Notes: generated by a model not told the origin, from the letters alone. A stretch of 58,772 nt of DNA from CAZPBO01 sp964584815 (GCA_964584815.1 CAZPBO010000005.1:1-58772), one strand, 5' to 3'; positions 24,301-32,508 are shown, counted from the stretch's first letter. Translations and numbers: made by a program.

Positions 24301-24639
24301 GAACTCAACGCCGACGGAACACTGTTGGCTGTCGCCCAGCGCGGCGGAAAACTGCTGCTCTTTGAGACCAAAAATTGGAAGAAACTGTGGGAACATCAGT
24401 TCATAGAACCCCCCTATGGAATCGCATTTCTCCCTTCAAACGACATCGTCGTCACGACAAGGTCTGGAAAGGTGGTGCTTTTGAGCAGGGAAAAAGGCGA
24501 TAAAAGTTTCTACCTGCAGCGACTGCCGGGTGGCGCTTATTACAAGGTCAGCACAAGTCCCAACGGAAAGGTTGTCGTCCTTTACTCCACTTTTATGGGT
24601 GAGATTTGGATTTTGCACATTCCGCCGCTACCACGCTGA
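21337..24639 (+). CDS. Transmembrane Ser/Thr kinase with extracytoplasmic beta-propeller
   Basis: A 1100-residue Hanks-type kinase. An N-terminal helical module (about 1-60: KTVLRKGLIDAETAQYLLEE, then ISQILVEQNIIDEEQLQTLM) resembles the GspE start. Kinase domain about 98-365: GKGGMGKV, K127, HRDIKPAN at 218-225, DFG at 238-240, APEQ. A membrane helix lies at about 390-410, followed by an Ala/Lys/Glu coiled coil to about 475. The last 600 residues are WD40/PQQ-like blades (RVYALDSSNGKIVATV, VHIWDISNW, VAFLNAQTGRVL), probably a ligand-sensing propeller outside the membrane. ATG at 21337 fits best; GTG at 21310 is upstream in frame. Its 3' end overlaps mtaB on the other strand by 47 bases. Confidence 0.93.
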   Translation: MLDETEKELLKTVLRKGLIDAETAQYLLEEKERDPSKPISQILVEQNIIDEEQLQTLMDGGTHSEGVTIEEKGTDRNGAVGAVAPATAPHAAPFIGKYKIIGLLGKGGMGKVYKGFDGELQRYAAIKVLPEEMATDKESLQRFLLEAEAAAKLSHPNIVAVYEIGRYNKTYYFAMEYVDGTSLTGWLKKKRPNRRKVLDVFRRVCLAVHHAHLSGIIHRDIKPANILITKTGVPKVADFGLAKQIKGQRDSSLKTQDGTVMGTPEYMAPEQAAGKIHEIDIRSDVYSLGVVLYELMTGRRPFKGSNFYAVIKQVLFEEPPRPSQINPKIDWELEAIILKAMAKKKEERYQSARDLAEDIGRYLRGEPIRAARAGWFYTFKKKVARNKPFYGTLFGAVALFVVLLVWFVSAQIEARKKAEAAYRLAEKRRKEAEKQRQIAETAKRKAEAAYKVAEKARKKAEQAKDELEKALVDMALERALSLAQQTRWQEAIDALTRLPKAQQHRWGGWLINFARQRMWRTTQFPMKENLFCVVKTTNGYIARLAWDKRAQELLTVDPTNGTIRTFHTFSARLYNKFAASPDGTQLAVVLQSGEVMALDANGTLLWRTKMKHLPFTVFHLGDLIFTEALSRVYALDSSNGKIVATVNLPRGMQGVTNVLSVGPYYVVFCQDRHARGHLVLVNAADMHVVWKLPLTGVAFNVVARGRRLYFATCSCTVEEIDIEERQRIKSLTYEGEAPCGIALIDNYLVVVGYDGRVHIWDISNWQKETVQRLPLRFCWGAFKEGKSVYAYGDGGLARIEPPLTLWAKKLHITSTKRSAFGRVHSVAMTATTIIMGVSDATLRGITYDGRELWSVPRVADPSTMDVAMALAVAPNGDIFTVSGLGKVSRWSPTTRKHIWLNEQPAGRLGPGKLWLSGNTLIVAKGDTVAFLNAQTGRVLARQPLGAFIFGGGPLPNGSVVAITYQKGAFIVTQNGATPLPQVPGANRAELNADGTLLAVAQRGGKLLLFETKNWKKLWEHQFIEPPYGIAFLPSNDIVVTTRSGKVVLLSREKGDKSFYLQRLPGGAYYKVSTSPNGKVVVLYSTFMGEIWILHIPPLPR

Positions 24640-25789
24640 CAACACCGTCCTCATCATTCACACCAACTACACAAACCCGCTCAAACCCTACCGCCTTCGT
24701 TCCCAGAAACCTTGCCCGCACATATCGCTCAAGCATCCCAAGCCCGTTCCTTTCTGGAATGAAACTCTCATAAAGACCGACAAGGCAACGCCTGTAGGCA
24801 GCCGCTGCGGCGTCTGAAACCTTCTTAAGGACAGCAAAACGCTCTTTCACCAGATTTGGGGGAAGCGGTGGCAACTGGGCTGCAGGTGTTCTGGGACGCG
24901 CACTATAAGGAAATATGTGAACGCGGCTGAATCCTGCGTTCTCAACCAGAGAAAGCGTTTTTTCAAAGTCGGCGTCCGTTTCTGTGGGGTATCCCACGAT
25001 AATGTCGGTGGTTATTGCAGGTTTTGTGCGGGTTTTGCGCAGGCGCTCAACAAGGCGCATAAAGTCAGCTGCGCTGTATGGACGGCGCATATGCGAAAGC
25101 ACAGCGTCAGAGCCCGACTGCAACGGAAGATGGAAATGGGCGCAGACAGAGTCGCATTCATCTATCGCCTCAAGCAATGCGTCATCCACAAAGTGGGGCT
25201 CAAGGCTTGAGAGGCGGATGCGGGGAAATAGCCGCTCTTTATCAAGGCGGCGCAGCAAATCCGCAAGACTTGAGTCTATGTCGCGACCGTATGCGGCGAG
25301 GTTGACCCCCACAAGCACAACCTCCTTAAAACCCGCCGCAGCAATGGACTCCGCCTCCGTCAAAACATCATCAATCCTGCGACTCCGCAACCGACCCCGA
25401 ACACGGCAGACGACACAATAAGAGCAGGCAGAAGGGCAACCATCGCAGACTTTCAGAAGAGCGCGACTGCGGCTCTCAAAGTTTGGGACAACCCTGATAC
25501 GGGAAAGCAACTCCATTTTGGCTGCGTTGTCAACTGCCACAATCCGCTCATGCCTGAACATATCCGGACGAAGTGTGACAAGGCAGCCTGCGACGACGAC
25601 GGTGGCGCTGGGGTGGTGGCGCAGGAGGCGTCGCAGCGCCTTGCGGCTCTTCCGCTCCGCCTCCCCAGTCACGCAGCAGGTCAGAAGCAACGCCCACTCC
25701 CCGCGTATCTTCTCATAATGCTTCTTGAGAGCCTGCAACTCATATTGGTTCACTTTGCAGCCTATGCTGACAGCCGCCACAACTCCCAT
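24593..25789 (-). CDS. mtaB: tRNA (t6A37) methylthiotransferase MtaB-like
   Basis: A radical-SAM enzyme that adds a methylthio group to t6A37 of tRNA, using two 4Fe-4S clusters. The 398-residue protein has the N-terminal cluster cysteines in GCKVNQYE, LLTCCVTGEAE and VVAGCLV, and the radical-SAM site CPSACSYCVVCRVRG, followed by GVNLAAYGRD and RLSSLEPH. The C-terminal TRAM-like part is short and weak. MiaB is excluded by the GCKVNQYE motif and CxxxCxxC context typical of MtaB. It is last in the operon from tal, 10 bases after gspF. It converges on the kinase gene, sharing 47 bases. Confidence 0.9.
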   Translation of the reverse strand: MGVVAAVSIGCKVNQYELQALKKHYEKIRGEWALLLTCCVTGEAERKSRKALRRLLRHHPSATVVVAGCLVTLRPDMFRHERIVAVDNAAKMELLSRIRVVPNFESRSRALLKVCDGCPSACSYCVVCRVRGRLRSRRIDDVLTEAESIAAAGFKEVVLVGVNLAAYGRDIDSSLADLLRRLDKERLFPRIRLSSLEPHFVDDALLEAIDECDSVCAHFHLPLQSGSDAVLSHMRRPYSAADFMRLVERLRKTRTKPAITTDIIVGYPTETDADFEKTLSLVENAGFSRVHIFPYSARPRTPAAQLPPLPPNLVKERFAVLKKVSDAAAAAYRRCLVGLYESFIPERNGLGMLERYVRARFLGTKAVGFERVCVVGVNDEDGVVSVVAAECAKSKSHP

Positions 25790-25799
25790 ATCCCGCGCC

Positions 25800-27005
25800 T
25801 CAATGCTTCTTTAAAACCTGCACAAGGCGGAATATCGGCAGGAAAAACGAAAGCGCAAGCAGGAACACAAGCCCAGCCACAAAAACCAGAAGAATTGGCT
25901 CAATTATGCGGGGAAGGTTTTGCACCATACGCGACATCTGGTTCTCATAGTCGCTTGCAAGAAGGTCAAGCAGTTCATCAACGGTTCCCGTCTCCTCGCC
26001 GACGCGCAGCATCTGCACAAGAAGCGGCTCAAAGATGGCGGCGTCCTCCACCGCTTCCGAAATCTTTGCACCATCGCGAACCGCAAACGACGCCTTCTTA
26101 ACACCCTCCTCCAGAACGGAATTGCCGATGGTGCCGGCGGCGATGTTAAGCGCCTGAACCACATCAACTCCTGTGCGCACCATCAACTCCATAGAACGCG
26201 TGAACCGCAGCACCGCCGCCAGATAGACGAACTTGCCGATTATGGGGATGCGCAGAAAGAGGCGGTCAAAGAAACGGCTCCCGCTCTTGGTGCGCTTGAA
26301 AACCGCAATCGCTATCACAACTCCCACAGCCGCCACAACAAGAAGCGGCCACCATTCCTTAACGAAGTCGGCGACAAAGAGAACGACCCGTGTAGGCAGA
26401 GGCAGCGGGATATGTGCCTCATCGTATATCTTTTTGATTTTTGGTATGACGACTGTGACGATGAAGGATGCAACACCAATAGCGACAAGGACGATGACGG
26501 CAGGATATGCAAGCGCGCCGCGAACAGACGCCTTGAGGTTGCTCTCAAGTTCCTTATACGCGGCAAGGCGCATCAGAACGGCGTCCAACTGCCCCGTCTC
26601 TTCCCCCACCTTTACCGACCAGCGGACAAGGGGTGGAAAGACATCAGGATTTTTCTCAATGGCGGCGGAAAGAGGTTCTCCTGACGCAAGGGTGTCGCGG
26701 ATTGACTCAATGAGGCGCCGCATAGGCTGGGACGGCGCCCTCTGCAGAACCATATCAAGCGCCGTCATTATCGGAATACCTGCACGCACCATCGTAGCCA
26801 ACTGCCGCATAAACGCCACAATATGTGATGAGGAAGGCTTGGCAAAAAGCCCTGTCACCTTCTTGGGTTTTGCTTCCTCAACCGATATGACAAAAAGCCC
26901 CTGTTCAGCAAGGCGGGTTGCCACCTCGCTCCTGTCTGCAGCCTCCATCTCACCCTGCAACTCCTTGCCGACGGCGTCCCTTGCACGATACGCAAAAAGT
27001 GGCAC
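25800..27005 (-). CDS. gspF: Type II secretion / type IV pilus inner-membrane protein GspF/PilC
   Basis: GspF/PilC is the polytopic inner-membrane platform that couples the ATPase to pseudopilus growth. The 401-residue protein opens PLFAYRARDAVGKELQGEME, then has two homologous helical halves with FMRQLATMVRAGIPIMTALD and FTRSMELMVRTGVDVVQALN, each followed by VGEETG, and three hydrophobic segments. GTG at 27005 is chosen: it lies 10 bases after the gspE stop behind a G-rich site and gives the family N-terminus. The upstream frame to 27038 lies inside gspE. Partner genes G, H and D are not in the window. Confidence 0.93.
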   Translation of the reverse strand: MPLFAYRARDAVGKELQGEMEAADRSEVATRLAEQGLFVISVEEAKPKKVTGLFAKPSSSHIVAFMRQLATMVRAGIPIMTALDMVLQRAPSQPMRRLIESIRDTLASGEPLSAAIEKNPDVFPPLVRWSVKVGEETGQLDAVLMRLAAYKELESNLKASVRGALAYPAVIVLVAIGVASFIVTVVIPKIKKIYDEAHIPLPLPTRVVLFVADFVKEWWPLLVVAAVGVVIAIAVFKRTKSGSRFFDRLFLRIPIIGKFVYLAAVLRFTRSMELMVRTGVDVVQALNIAAGTIGNSVLEEGVKKASFAVRDGAKISEAVEDAAIFEPLLVQMLRVGEETGTVDELLDLLASDYENQMSRMVQNLPRIIEPILLVFVAGLVFLLALSFFLPIFRLVQVLKKH

Positions 27006-27015
27006 CCCTACCCCC

Positions 27016-28707
27016 CTAATATGCGAGGCTTTCCTCACCTATGACCCGCAGAACTTCCGAAACGGTGGTTATGCCTGCCGCCACTTTCCTTGCACCTGCT
27101 TCTTTTAAGGTTATCATCCCTGCTTCCTTTGCGGCTTCCCTTATCGCGCTTGTGGGTGCTTTTGCCACTATCAGGCGGCGCACCTCCTCGTTCGGCACCA
27201 TCATCTCAAATATCCCCGTTCTGCCTTTGTATCCTGTGTGACCACAGATTTTGCAGCCTTTAGCACGGTAAAAGAGCAGACCCTCCTTTGGCTCTGTGTT
27301 GAGCGCCTTCAACTCCCATTCGGGTGGCTCGTAGGCTTCCTTGCACCTGTCACATAGCACACGCACAAGTCTCTGGCTCACCGCACACAAAAGAGTTGAC
27401 GCCACAAGGTATGGTTCAACCCCCATATCCACAAGGCGGGTAGCGGTGGAGGGGGCATCGTTTGTGTGGAGGGATGAAAAAACGAGGTGTCCTGTAAGTG
27501 CAGCCTGAATCGCGATACGGGCGGACTCAAGGTCGCGAATCTCCCCCACCATTATGACATCAGGGTCAAGACGGAACATAGCCCTCAAACCTTTGGCGAA
27601 TGTGAAACCCGCCTTTGCCGCCACCTGTGTCTGATTCACCCCCTCAAGTTCGTATTCAACAGGGTCCTCAATAGTGAGAATCTTCTTGTCGGGAGTGTTT
27701 ATGGTGTCAAGAGCGGCGTATAGGGTTGTGGTTTTGCCGCAGCCTGTGGGACCGGTGGTGAGGACGAGTCCGTAGGGCTGGGTGACGGCGCGTTCAAACT
27801 GCTCCAGCATCTCGGGCTCAAAGCCGAGTTCAGCGAGACCATAACGGATACCGCCGCGGTAGAGGAGGCGCATAACCACCATCTCGCCTCGGGTGGTCGG
27901 AAAAGTCGCCACACGAAGGTCAATGTCGGCTCCCTCACGGCGCACCTCTATATGCCCGTCCTGAGGCAGGCGGTGTTCGGCTATGTCCATACCCGCCAGA
28001 ATCTTGACCCGCGTTATCACCGCAGGTTCTAGACGCTTTGGTATCTTAAGCGTCTGATGAAGTATGCCGTCAATGCGGAAACGCACAACAAGCCCTTCCC
28101 GATGGGGCTCAAGATGGATATCGCTTGCTCTGTCGCGTATGGCTTGGGTGAAGATAAGGTTGACAAGGCGCACAACAGGCGCTTCCTGGGCGAGTCTTTC
28201 CTCCTCTGTAGGTTCCACTTCCGTCACAGGCGCCCCTTCTCGCGACGCCGACAGAGTTTTTATCACCTCACGCACACTATCGGTCACACGGTAGTAGTGG
28301 TTTATCGCACGCTCTATCGCCGACTCCGTCGCCACAACGACCAAAACATCCTTACCGCTGCGGGTTTGAACATCGTCCACAGCGTATATGTTGAAAGGAT
28401 TCGCCACTGCAATCGCCAGAGTATCACCCAGAACATAAAGAGGCATGATTTTGTATTCACGCGCCATCCTCTCTGTGACCATCTCAAGACTTTTGCGCTC
28501 AATTATGTAGTGGTCAATGTCAATATATGGCAGGCGCAGATGGCGCGCCATGGCTTCTGCTATCTGTTCCTCCGTCAGAAAACCGAGTTCAAAGAGGATG
28601 TTTCGGGCGTCTTTACCGGTGCGGCGCTGCTCAAGCCGCACCTTCTCCGCCTCCTGCTCGCTCAAAAGCCCCTCCTTGCGCAGTATCTCCAGCAACTCCT
28701 CCGCCAT
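27016..28707 (-). CDS. gspE: Type II secretion / type IV pilus assembly ATPase GspE/PilB
   Basis: A hexameric ATPase that powers pseudopilus or pilus extension. The 563-residue protein has an N-terminal module (EILRKEGLLSEQEAEKV, ILFELGFLTEEQIAEAM, LPYIDID), the N2 domain, then Walker A GPTGCGKTTT, Asp box EDPVEY, Walker B DPDVIMVGEIRD, the His box TGHLVFSSLHTNDA, and a tetracysteine zinc finger CDRC...CKIC. All functional motifs are intact. The ATG overlaps the receiver stop (TGATG). The type II versus type IV choice is open; the GspK/L/M-like genes at 39-43 kb favour a secretion-type pseudopilus. Confidence 0.94.
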   Translation of the reverse strand: MAEELLEILRKEGLLSEQEAEKVRLEQRRTGKDARNILFELGFLTEEQIAEAMARHLRLPYIDIDHYIIERKSLEMVTERMAREYKIMPLYVLGDTLAIAVANPFNIYAVDDVQTRSGKDVLVVVATESAIERAINHYYRVTDSVREVIKTLSASREGAPVTEVEPTEEERLAQEAPVVRLVNLIFTQAIRDRASDIHLEPHREGLVVRFRIDGILHQTLKIPKRLEPAVITRVKILAGMDIAEHRLPQDGHIEVRREGADIDLRVATFPTTRGEMVVMRLLYRGGIRYGLAELGFEPEMLEQFERAVTQPYGLVLTTGPTGCGKTTTLYAALDTINTPDKKILTIEDPVEYELEGVNQTQVAAKAGFTFAKGLRAMFRLDPDVIMVGEIRDLESARIAIQAALTGHLVFSSLHTNDAPSTATRLVDMGVEPYLVASTLLCAVSQRLVRVLCDRCKEAYEPPEWELKALNTEPKEGLLFYRAKGCKICGHTGYKGRTGIFEMMVPNEEVRRLIVAKAPTSAIREAAKEAGMITLKEAGARKVAAGITTVSEVLRVIGEESLAY

Positions 28708-29075
28708 CACTCACTCCCCACAAACCGCCTTATCAGCCCCACCAACTCGTCCATGGAGAAGGGCTTTGCGAGGAAAGCGTTGGCGCCTGCCTTCTCGGCA
28801 AGCGCGTTGTAGTCGGTCTCGGTGCGACCCGTCACAACCACTATTGGCAATTGCTGGAAACGCTCATCGTACTTGAGGAGCCTGCAAAGATGGTGTCCTG
28901 GAAGCCCCGGCACCATCACATCAAGAACAAGAACATCAGGCTTGCGGCGTCTTACTATCTCAAGCGCTCGTAACCCATCGTAGCAGACCAGAACATCAAA
29001 CCCCTCTTTTGCCAGGCGCGCTTTTATGTTGTCGCTTGTCTCCACATCGTCCTCAACTACCAGCACAACGGGCAT
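28707..29075 (-). CDS. Single-domain response regulator (receiver only)
   Basis: A 122-residue CheY-like receiver. It has the acidic pair ED at 8-9, the phospho-acceptor D52 in VLVLDVMVPG, T82 in VVVTGRTE, and K104 in FLAKPF. There is no DNA-binding or output domain, so it should act by protein contact. It lies 4 bases after the histidine kinase and overlaps gspE, which suggests that phosphorylation tunes the secretion/pilus ATPase, but this is inference from gene order. Confidence 0.93.
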   Translation of the reverse strand: MPVVLVVEDDVETSDNIKARLAKEGFDVLVCYDGLRALEIVRRRKPDVLVLDVMVPGLPGHHLCRLLKYDERFQQLPIVVVTGRTETDYNALAEKAGANAFLAKPFSMDELVGLIRRFVGSE

Positions 29076-29079
29076 CGCT

Positions 29080-30273
29080 TCACCTCACAGGTATCCTGAT
29101 ATGGAAAACGCTGCCACCATCAGGGGGAGACTCCGCCCAAATCCTGCCTCCGTGCGCTTCTATCGTCTTTTTCGCTATCGCCAGACCCAGACCGCTTCCT
29201 GGTATATCGGAGTGCTCATCAAGGCGGTAGAACTCCTCAAAGACTTTTTCCAGTTTGTCTTGCGGGATTCCAGGTCCTGTATCGGAGACGACTATCTCAA
29301 TGAAGTCTTGTTCCTTTCTGGCGTCTATTGTGACGGTTGCGCCGCCGCCGCTGTACTTTGCGGCGTTGCTTAAGACATTGACCAGCACCTGCTCCATCTT
29401 CCCCACATCCATATACGCCTCAAGACCTTCGGGAACCCTGTTCTCCACGGCGATGTTGTTTTCATCAAAGAGGTATTCTGTGGCTTCCATCGCGCGCTGC
29501 ACAACACGCTTTACGCTTGTCAGTTCCCTGCGCAACTCCCGCCTGCCGCTTGTGCGCACCTCATCAAGCAGACCCGCCAACCGCTCTATCTGCTCCCGCA
29601 TCTTCTCTATCTTCTCTTTCTGCTGCGGTGTCAAATCGCCAAAGACACCCGCAATAAAATTGTCCACATAGGAGCGAATAGCCCCCAAAGCCCCACGCAT
29701 ATCGTGAACAAGTCCGGAGACAACATCTGCCCTTGCGGCGTCCACCTCCTTGAGCATCCTGTTTTGCTTGAGGAGGGTATCGGCAAGCCAGGCGTTTTTT
29801 AAGGCAAGTGTTGCGTGTGCTGCAAAAAGTGCCGCCGCGTGCAGGTCCTCCTCCGTATAGTTCATACGCGGACTGTTGTTATGACGGTTCAGGTTCAGAA
29901 CGCCCAGAACTGTCGCGTCCGACACAAGCGGCACACATATTGAAGAGCGAATCTTGCTGCGCCCCTCAACCCCCTCAAACTCAGGGTAGCGTTCCACACT
30001 GCCCACAAGGAGACGGGGAGAGCGAAACGCCGCCACCCTGCCCGCCACGCGCTCCCCCAACCTCGCCGTCGCCTTCTTCACCACATCCTTGGGAAGGTTT
30101 AACGCCGCCGCAACATACAGACACCGCTTCTTCCTGTCATACAGCATCACCGAGCCGCTGTCAGGAGAGAGCAGGTCTTTTGCCGACTCCATTATGTTCT
30201 CACTGGCTAACCTCACCTGCAGCGACGAATGAACCCTAAGCAACGCATCTATCCAAAGCCTTGCATCAAGCAT
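29080..30273 (-). CDS. GAF-domain sensor histidine kinase
   Basis: A 397-residue soluble histidine kinase. A GAF domain covers about 20-160 (SGSVMLYDRKKRCLYVAAAL to SSICVPLVSDATVLGVLNLN). The dimerisation/phospho-acceptor helix has GLVHDMRGALGAIRSYV with H190. The ATPase domain has the N box NVLSNAAKYS, G1 DTGPGIP, F box EEFYRL and G2 GSGLGLAI. There is no membrane segment, so the signal is internal. The partner is the receiver 4 bases downstream. It starts 12 bases after the DUF6485-like gene. Confidence 0.93.
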   Translation of the reverse strand: MLDARLWIDALLRVHSSLQVRLASENIMESAKDLLSPDSGSVMLYDRKKRCLYVAAALNLPKDVVKKATARLGERVAGRVAAFRSPRLLVGSVERYPEFEGVEGRSKIRSSICVPLVSDATVLGVLNLNRHNNSPRMNYTEEDLHAAALFAAHATLALKNAWLADTLLKQNRMLKEVDAARADVVSGLVHDMRGALGAIRSYVDNFIAGVFGDLTPQQKEKIEKMREQIERLAGLLDEVRTSGRRELRRELTSVKRVVQRAMEATEYLFDENNIAVENRVPEGLEAYMDVGKMEQVLVNVLSNAAKYSGGGATVTIDARKEQDFIEIVVSDTGPGIPQDKLEKVFEEFYRLDEHSDIPGSGLGLAIAKKTIEAHGGRIWAESPPDGGSVFHIRIPVR

Positions 30274-30285
30274 CCCACACCCCCA

Positions 30286-30510
30286 TCATCTGCGACTCTG
30301 CGTTTTTACAAAGCGCTCAAAACTGCGGTCGTATGTGCGCTCCACATCCGGTGGAAAAGCGCACGCCGGCAACTCCCCCCTACTTAAATGATAACGGAGA
30401 CACTCACAACATATGCCCTTCTTGTCGCAGTTGGGCCAGGTGCAGGGACATTTTTTAAGGTTCCTCTCCCTGTTGGGGCAATCCACGCCCAAAACGCTCC
30501 TCCGACTCAT
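30286..30510 (-). CDS. Small Cys-rich protein, DUF6485-like
   Basis: A 74-residue protein with the Cys pattern CPNRERNLKKCPCTWPNC, KKGICCECLRYH and LPACAFP, typical of a small family of probable metal-binding proteins annotated DUF6485. Seven cysteines and one His could hold one or two metals. Function unknown. The ATG at 30510 lies inside the end of the preceding gene, giving a 56-base overlap. Confidence 0.8.
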   Translation of the reverse strand: MSRRSVLGVDCPNRERNLKKCPCTWPNCDKKGICCECLRYHLSRGELPACAFPPDVERTYDRSFERFVKTQSRR

Positions 30511-30874
30511 TCATGAATATATCGCCCAGCGGTTCCTCCATCAGGAGCCGCTTAACGGTCTCAAAAAGTGGATAGCCAACAAAATCCTGCCTGCTGTCTT
30601 GGGGGCGTTTCGCCATAATCCCCGCCTCAACAAGGTCAAAGACGATCTCACCGACATCCTCGCTGCGGTATATGCCCCACTCATTGAGGACGGCGCGGGC
30701 AAGAAGACCGAACCGGCGCGCCACAAGGATTGCCAGCGCCTCAAGCAACTCCACCCCGCTCACATGCCCGCGTTTACCCGACACCGCCAACTCCAGCGCC
30801 GCCATCACCAGACCATACGCCTGCGGCGAAAAACGACTCTTCTTCACAAGCCTCAACAACTTATCCTCACTCAT
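30455..30874 (-). CDS. Minf_1886-like conserved protein of Planctomycetes/Verrucomicrobia
   Basis: A 139-residue soluble protein. It has the pattern SPQAYGLVMAALELAV, HVSGVELLEALAILVARRFG, VLNEWGIYRSEDVGEIVFDL, and SRQDFVGY, which I recognise as the family modelled as specific to Planctomycetes and Verrucomicrobia (Minf_1886; Plancto_Ver_chp). Function is unknown. Its ATG overlaps the tal stop (ATGA). The match is a useful clue to the lineage of this DNA. Confidence 0.8.
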   Translation of the reverse strand: MSEDKLLRLVKKSRFSPQAYGLVMAALELAVSGKRGHVSGVELLEALAILVARRFGLLARAVLNEWGIYRSEDVGEIVFDLVEAGIMAKRPQDSRQDFVGYPLFETVKRLLMEEPLGDIFMNESEERFGRGLPQQGEEP

Positions 30875-31518
30875 GACCCTATTGCCAAAACCTTCTTCCA
30901 GTCCTCATCAAACCTCTTTATACCCGCGTCGGTCAGCGGATGCTTGAACATCTTCTCAAGGACAGCGGGAGGAATGGTAACGACAGGCGCTCCCAGACGC
31001 GCCGCCTCTATCACATGAACAGGATGCCGAACGCTTGCCACCAAAACCTCCGTCTCAAAATCGTAATTCTCAAATACCTCCAGTATCTCCTGCACCAATA
31101 TCATACCGGTCTGTCCTGCATCATCCAGTCGCCCGATGAAGGGTGAGACATAGCGGGCGCCGGCTTTGGCGGCAAGCAATGCCTGGTTTGCCGAAAACAC
31201 AAGCGTGACATTAGTTTTAACGCCCTTCTCCGCCAACTCCGAAACCGCCTTCAAACCCTCCTCTGTCATCGCTATCTTGACGACAATGTTTTTGTGAACA
31301 GCGGCGAGTCTCGTCGCTTCCTCCACTATCGCCGGCGCCTCCTTGGAAACCGCCTCCACACTTATCGGTCCATCTATTACAGAGCATATCTCCTGCACCA
31401 CCTCATTGAAAGGACGCTTCTCCCGTGCGATTATGGTGGGGTTTGTCGTCACCCCGTCAATTATAAAGGCAAAACGCCGCAGAAAATTCACATCGGCTGT
31501 GTCCGCAAAAATCTTCAT
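30871..31518 (-). CDS. tal: Transaldolase / fructose-6-phosphate aldolase-like (TalC/FSA)
   Basis: A TIM-barrel class I aldolase that forms a Schiff base and moves dihydroxyacetone units in pentose-phosphate or fructose-6-phosphate chemistry. The 215-residue length and the start KIFADTADVNFLRRF, DGVTTNPTII at 21-30, the Schiff-base K81 in VVKIAMTEEGL, NVTLVFSANQAL and VSPFIGRLDD match the short TalC/FSA class. Transaldolase versus FSA cannot be settled by eye. It is first in the eight-gene minus-strand operon that ends with mtaB, behind a strong promoter and a GGAGG site. Confidence 0.92.
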   Translation of the reverse strand: MKIFADTADVNFLRRFAFIIDGVTTNPTIIAREKRPFNEVVQEICSVIDGPISVEAVSKEAPAIVEEATRLAAVHKNIVVKIAMTEEGLKAVSELAEKGVKTNVTLVFSANQALLAAKAGARYVSPFIGRLDDAGQTGMILVQEILEVFENYDFETEVLVASVRHPVHVIEAARLGAPVVTIPPAVLEKMFKHPLTDAGIKRFDEDWKKVLAIGS

Positions 31519-31549
31519 CTCATAAGCCTCCTATTCTATTTCCCGCAAT

Positions 31550-31578
31550 ATTGTCGCACAAAATGAGCGTTCTGTCAA
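31550..31578 (-). promoter_or_regulatory. Sigma-70 promoter of the tal-gspE-gspF-mtaB operon
   Basis: On the minus strand a perfect TTGACA (31578-31573), 17-base spacer, then GACAAT (31555-31550), about 30 bases before the tal ATG. The rest of the 255-base divergent spacer to 31774 shows no gene; a TAAAAT at 31729-31734 may serve the plus-strand operon but has no convincing -35 partner. Confidence 0.65.
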
Positions 31579-31773
31579 GCAACGCGGGCTTGTATAGCAA
31601 ACTCCGCCGCCACAATTTTCCCCGTAGAGTCAGTCACCCCAATCAACGCGGCGAACCAGCAGCAGAGAACACACCTTACACAGTCGCAGAAATCGCTGAT
31701 GTTTGCTGTCGTGGTGCCCGCTTCCCCGTAAAATTTAAGACAGAAAGGTTGTGCTGACACATAAGGGGAGAGG

Positions 31774-32508
31774 ATGATAATAGAGGTGGCGCTGCTTGCC
31801 GCAAAACATTCCTCAAGTATGGGACTTGCCAAGGCAGCGGTTGGAATTGCGGCACTGATATTCAGTATAGTGACCCACATCCGTGCCGCAAAAGCGCGGA
31901 AGCAAATCCGCAAATGGGCGCTGCAGAAAGGCTTTCGCTACGCTCGCAAGGACACAGGCAAAACCCTCTATGGAAGGCTTGTCCACTTTGTGGGTGTTTT
32001 AAGAAGAGGAACCTCACGCGCCATTTACGACATAATTGAAATCCCGACTCCAGTTGGCACCACACAGACGCTGCTTTTCAACTTCCTCTACTACACCCAA
32101 AGCGGACGGCAGCGAGTTCCAAATTGGCTTGCCTGCGGACTGATAACCCTCAACGCTCACTTTCCAGAAACAGTAATCCGCCGTGAATTCGGCATTGAGC
32201 GCATCCTTGACCTTATAGGCTTCCCCGACATAAACTTTGAGTGGGCTGAATTCTCGCGCGCTTTCCGCGTAAAATCCGCAAAAAGAAAGTTCGCCTTCCT
32301 GCTCATCAATCATAAAATGATGGAGTTCCTGATGGAAAAAAAGGACTTACGGATAGGTGTGTATCTGTCTGGTCCTTACATATTTTTCTGGTCGGATGGC
32401 TTCCATAAGGTAGAAAAATTGCAAACTTACATAGAATTTATGCGCGATTTCTGGGACAGGGTTCCGGAATTAGCCCGTCAGGAAGCGATGGGGAGGAAGA
32501 GAAGATGA
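31774..32508 (+). CDS. Membrane-anchored protein of unknown function
   Basis: Not recognised with certainty. The 244-residue protein has one N-terminal membrane helix (AAVGIAALIFSIVTHIRAA) and a cytoplasmic-type domain with ALQKGFRYARKDTG, a strand LLFNFLYYTQ, and a later DINFEWAEFSRAFRVKSAKR followed by MMEFLMEKKDLRIGVYLSGP. This layout is shared by families that carry an FxxxF...DxxFExxxFxxxFxV pattern, such as DUF3137-like proteins; the match is loose. It overlaps the next gene by ATGA and starts the purN/LPS operon. Confidence 0.7.
   Translation: MIIEVALLAAKHSSSMGLAKAAVGIAALIFSIVTHIRAAKARKQIRKWALQKGFRYARKDTGKTLYGRLVHFVGVLRRGTSRAIYDIIEIPTPVGTTQTLLFNFLYYTQSGRQRVPNWLACGLITLNAHFPETVIRREFGIERILDLIGFPDINFEWAEFSRAFRVKSAKRKFAFLLINHKMMEFLMEKKDLRIGVYLSGPYIFFWSDGFHKVEKLQTYIEFMRDFWDRVPELARQEAMGRKRR

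Noticed and set aside
25920..27108. Long plus-strand frames opposite gspF
   Set aside because: They are shadows of gspF; their translations are rich in Arg, Asn and His and match nothing.
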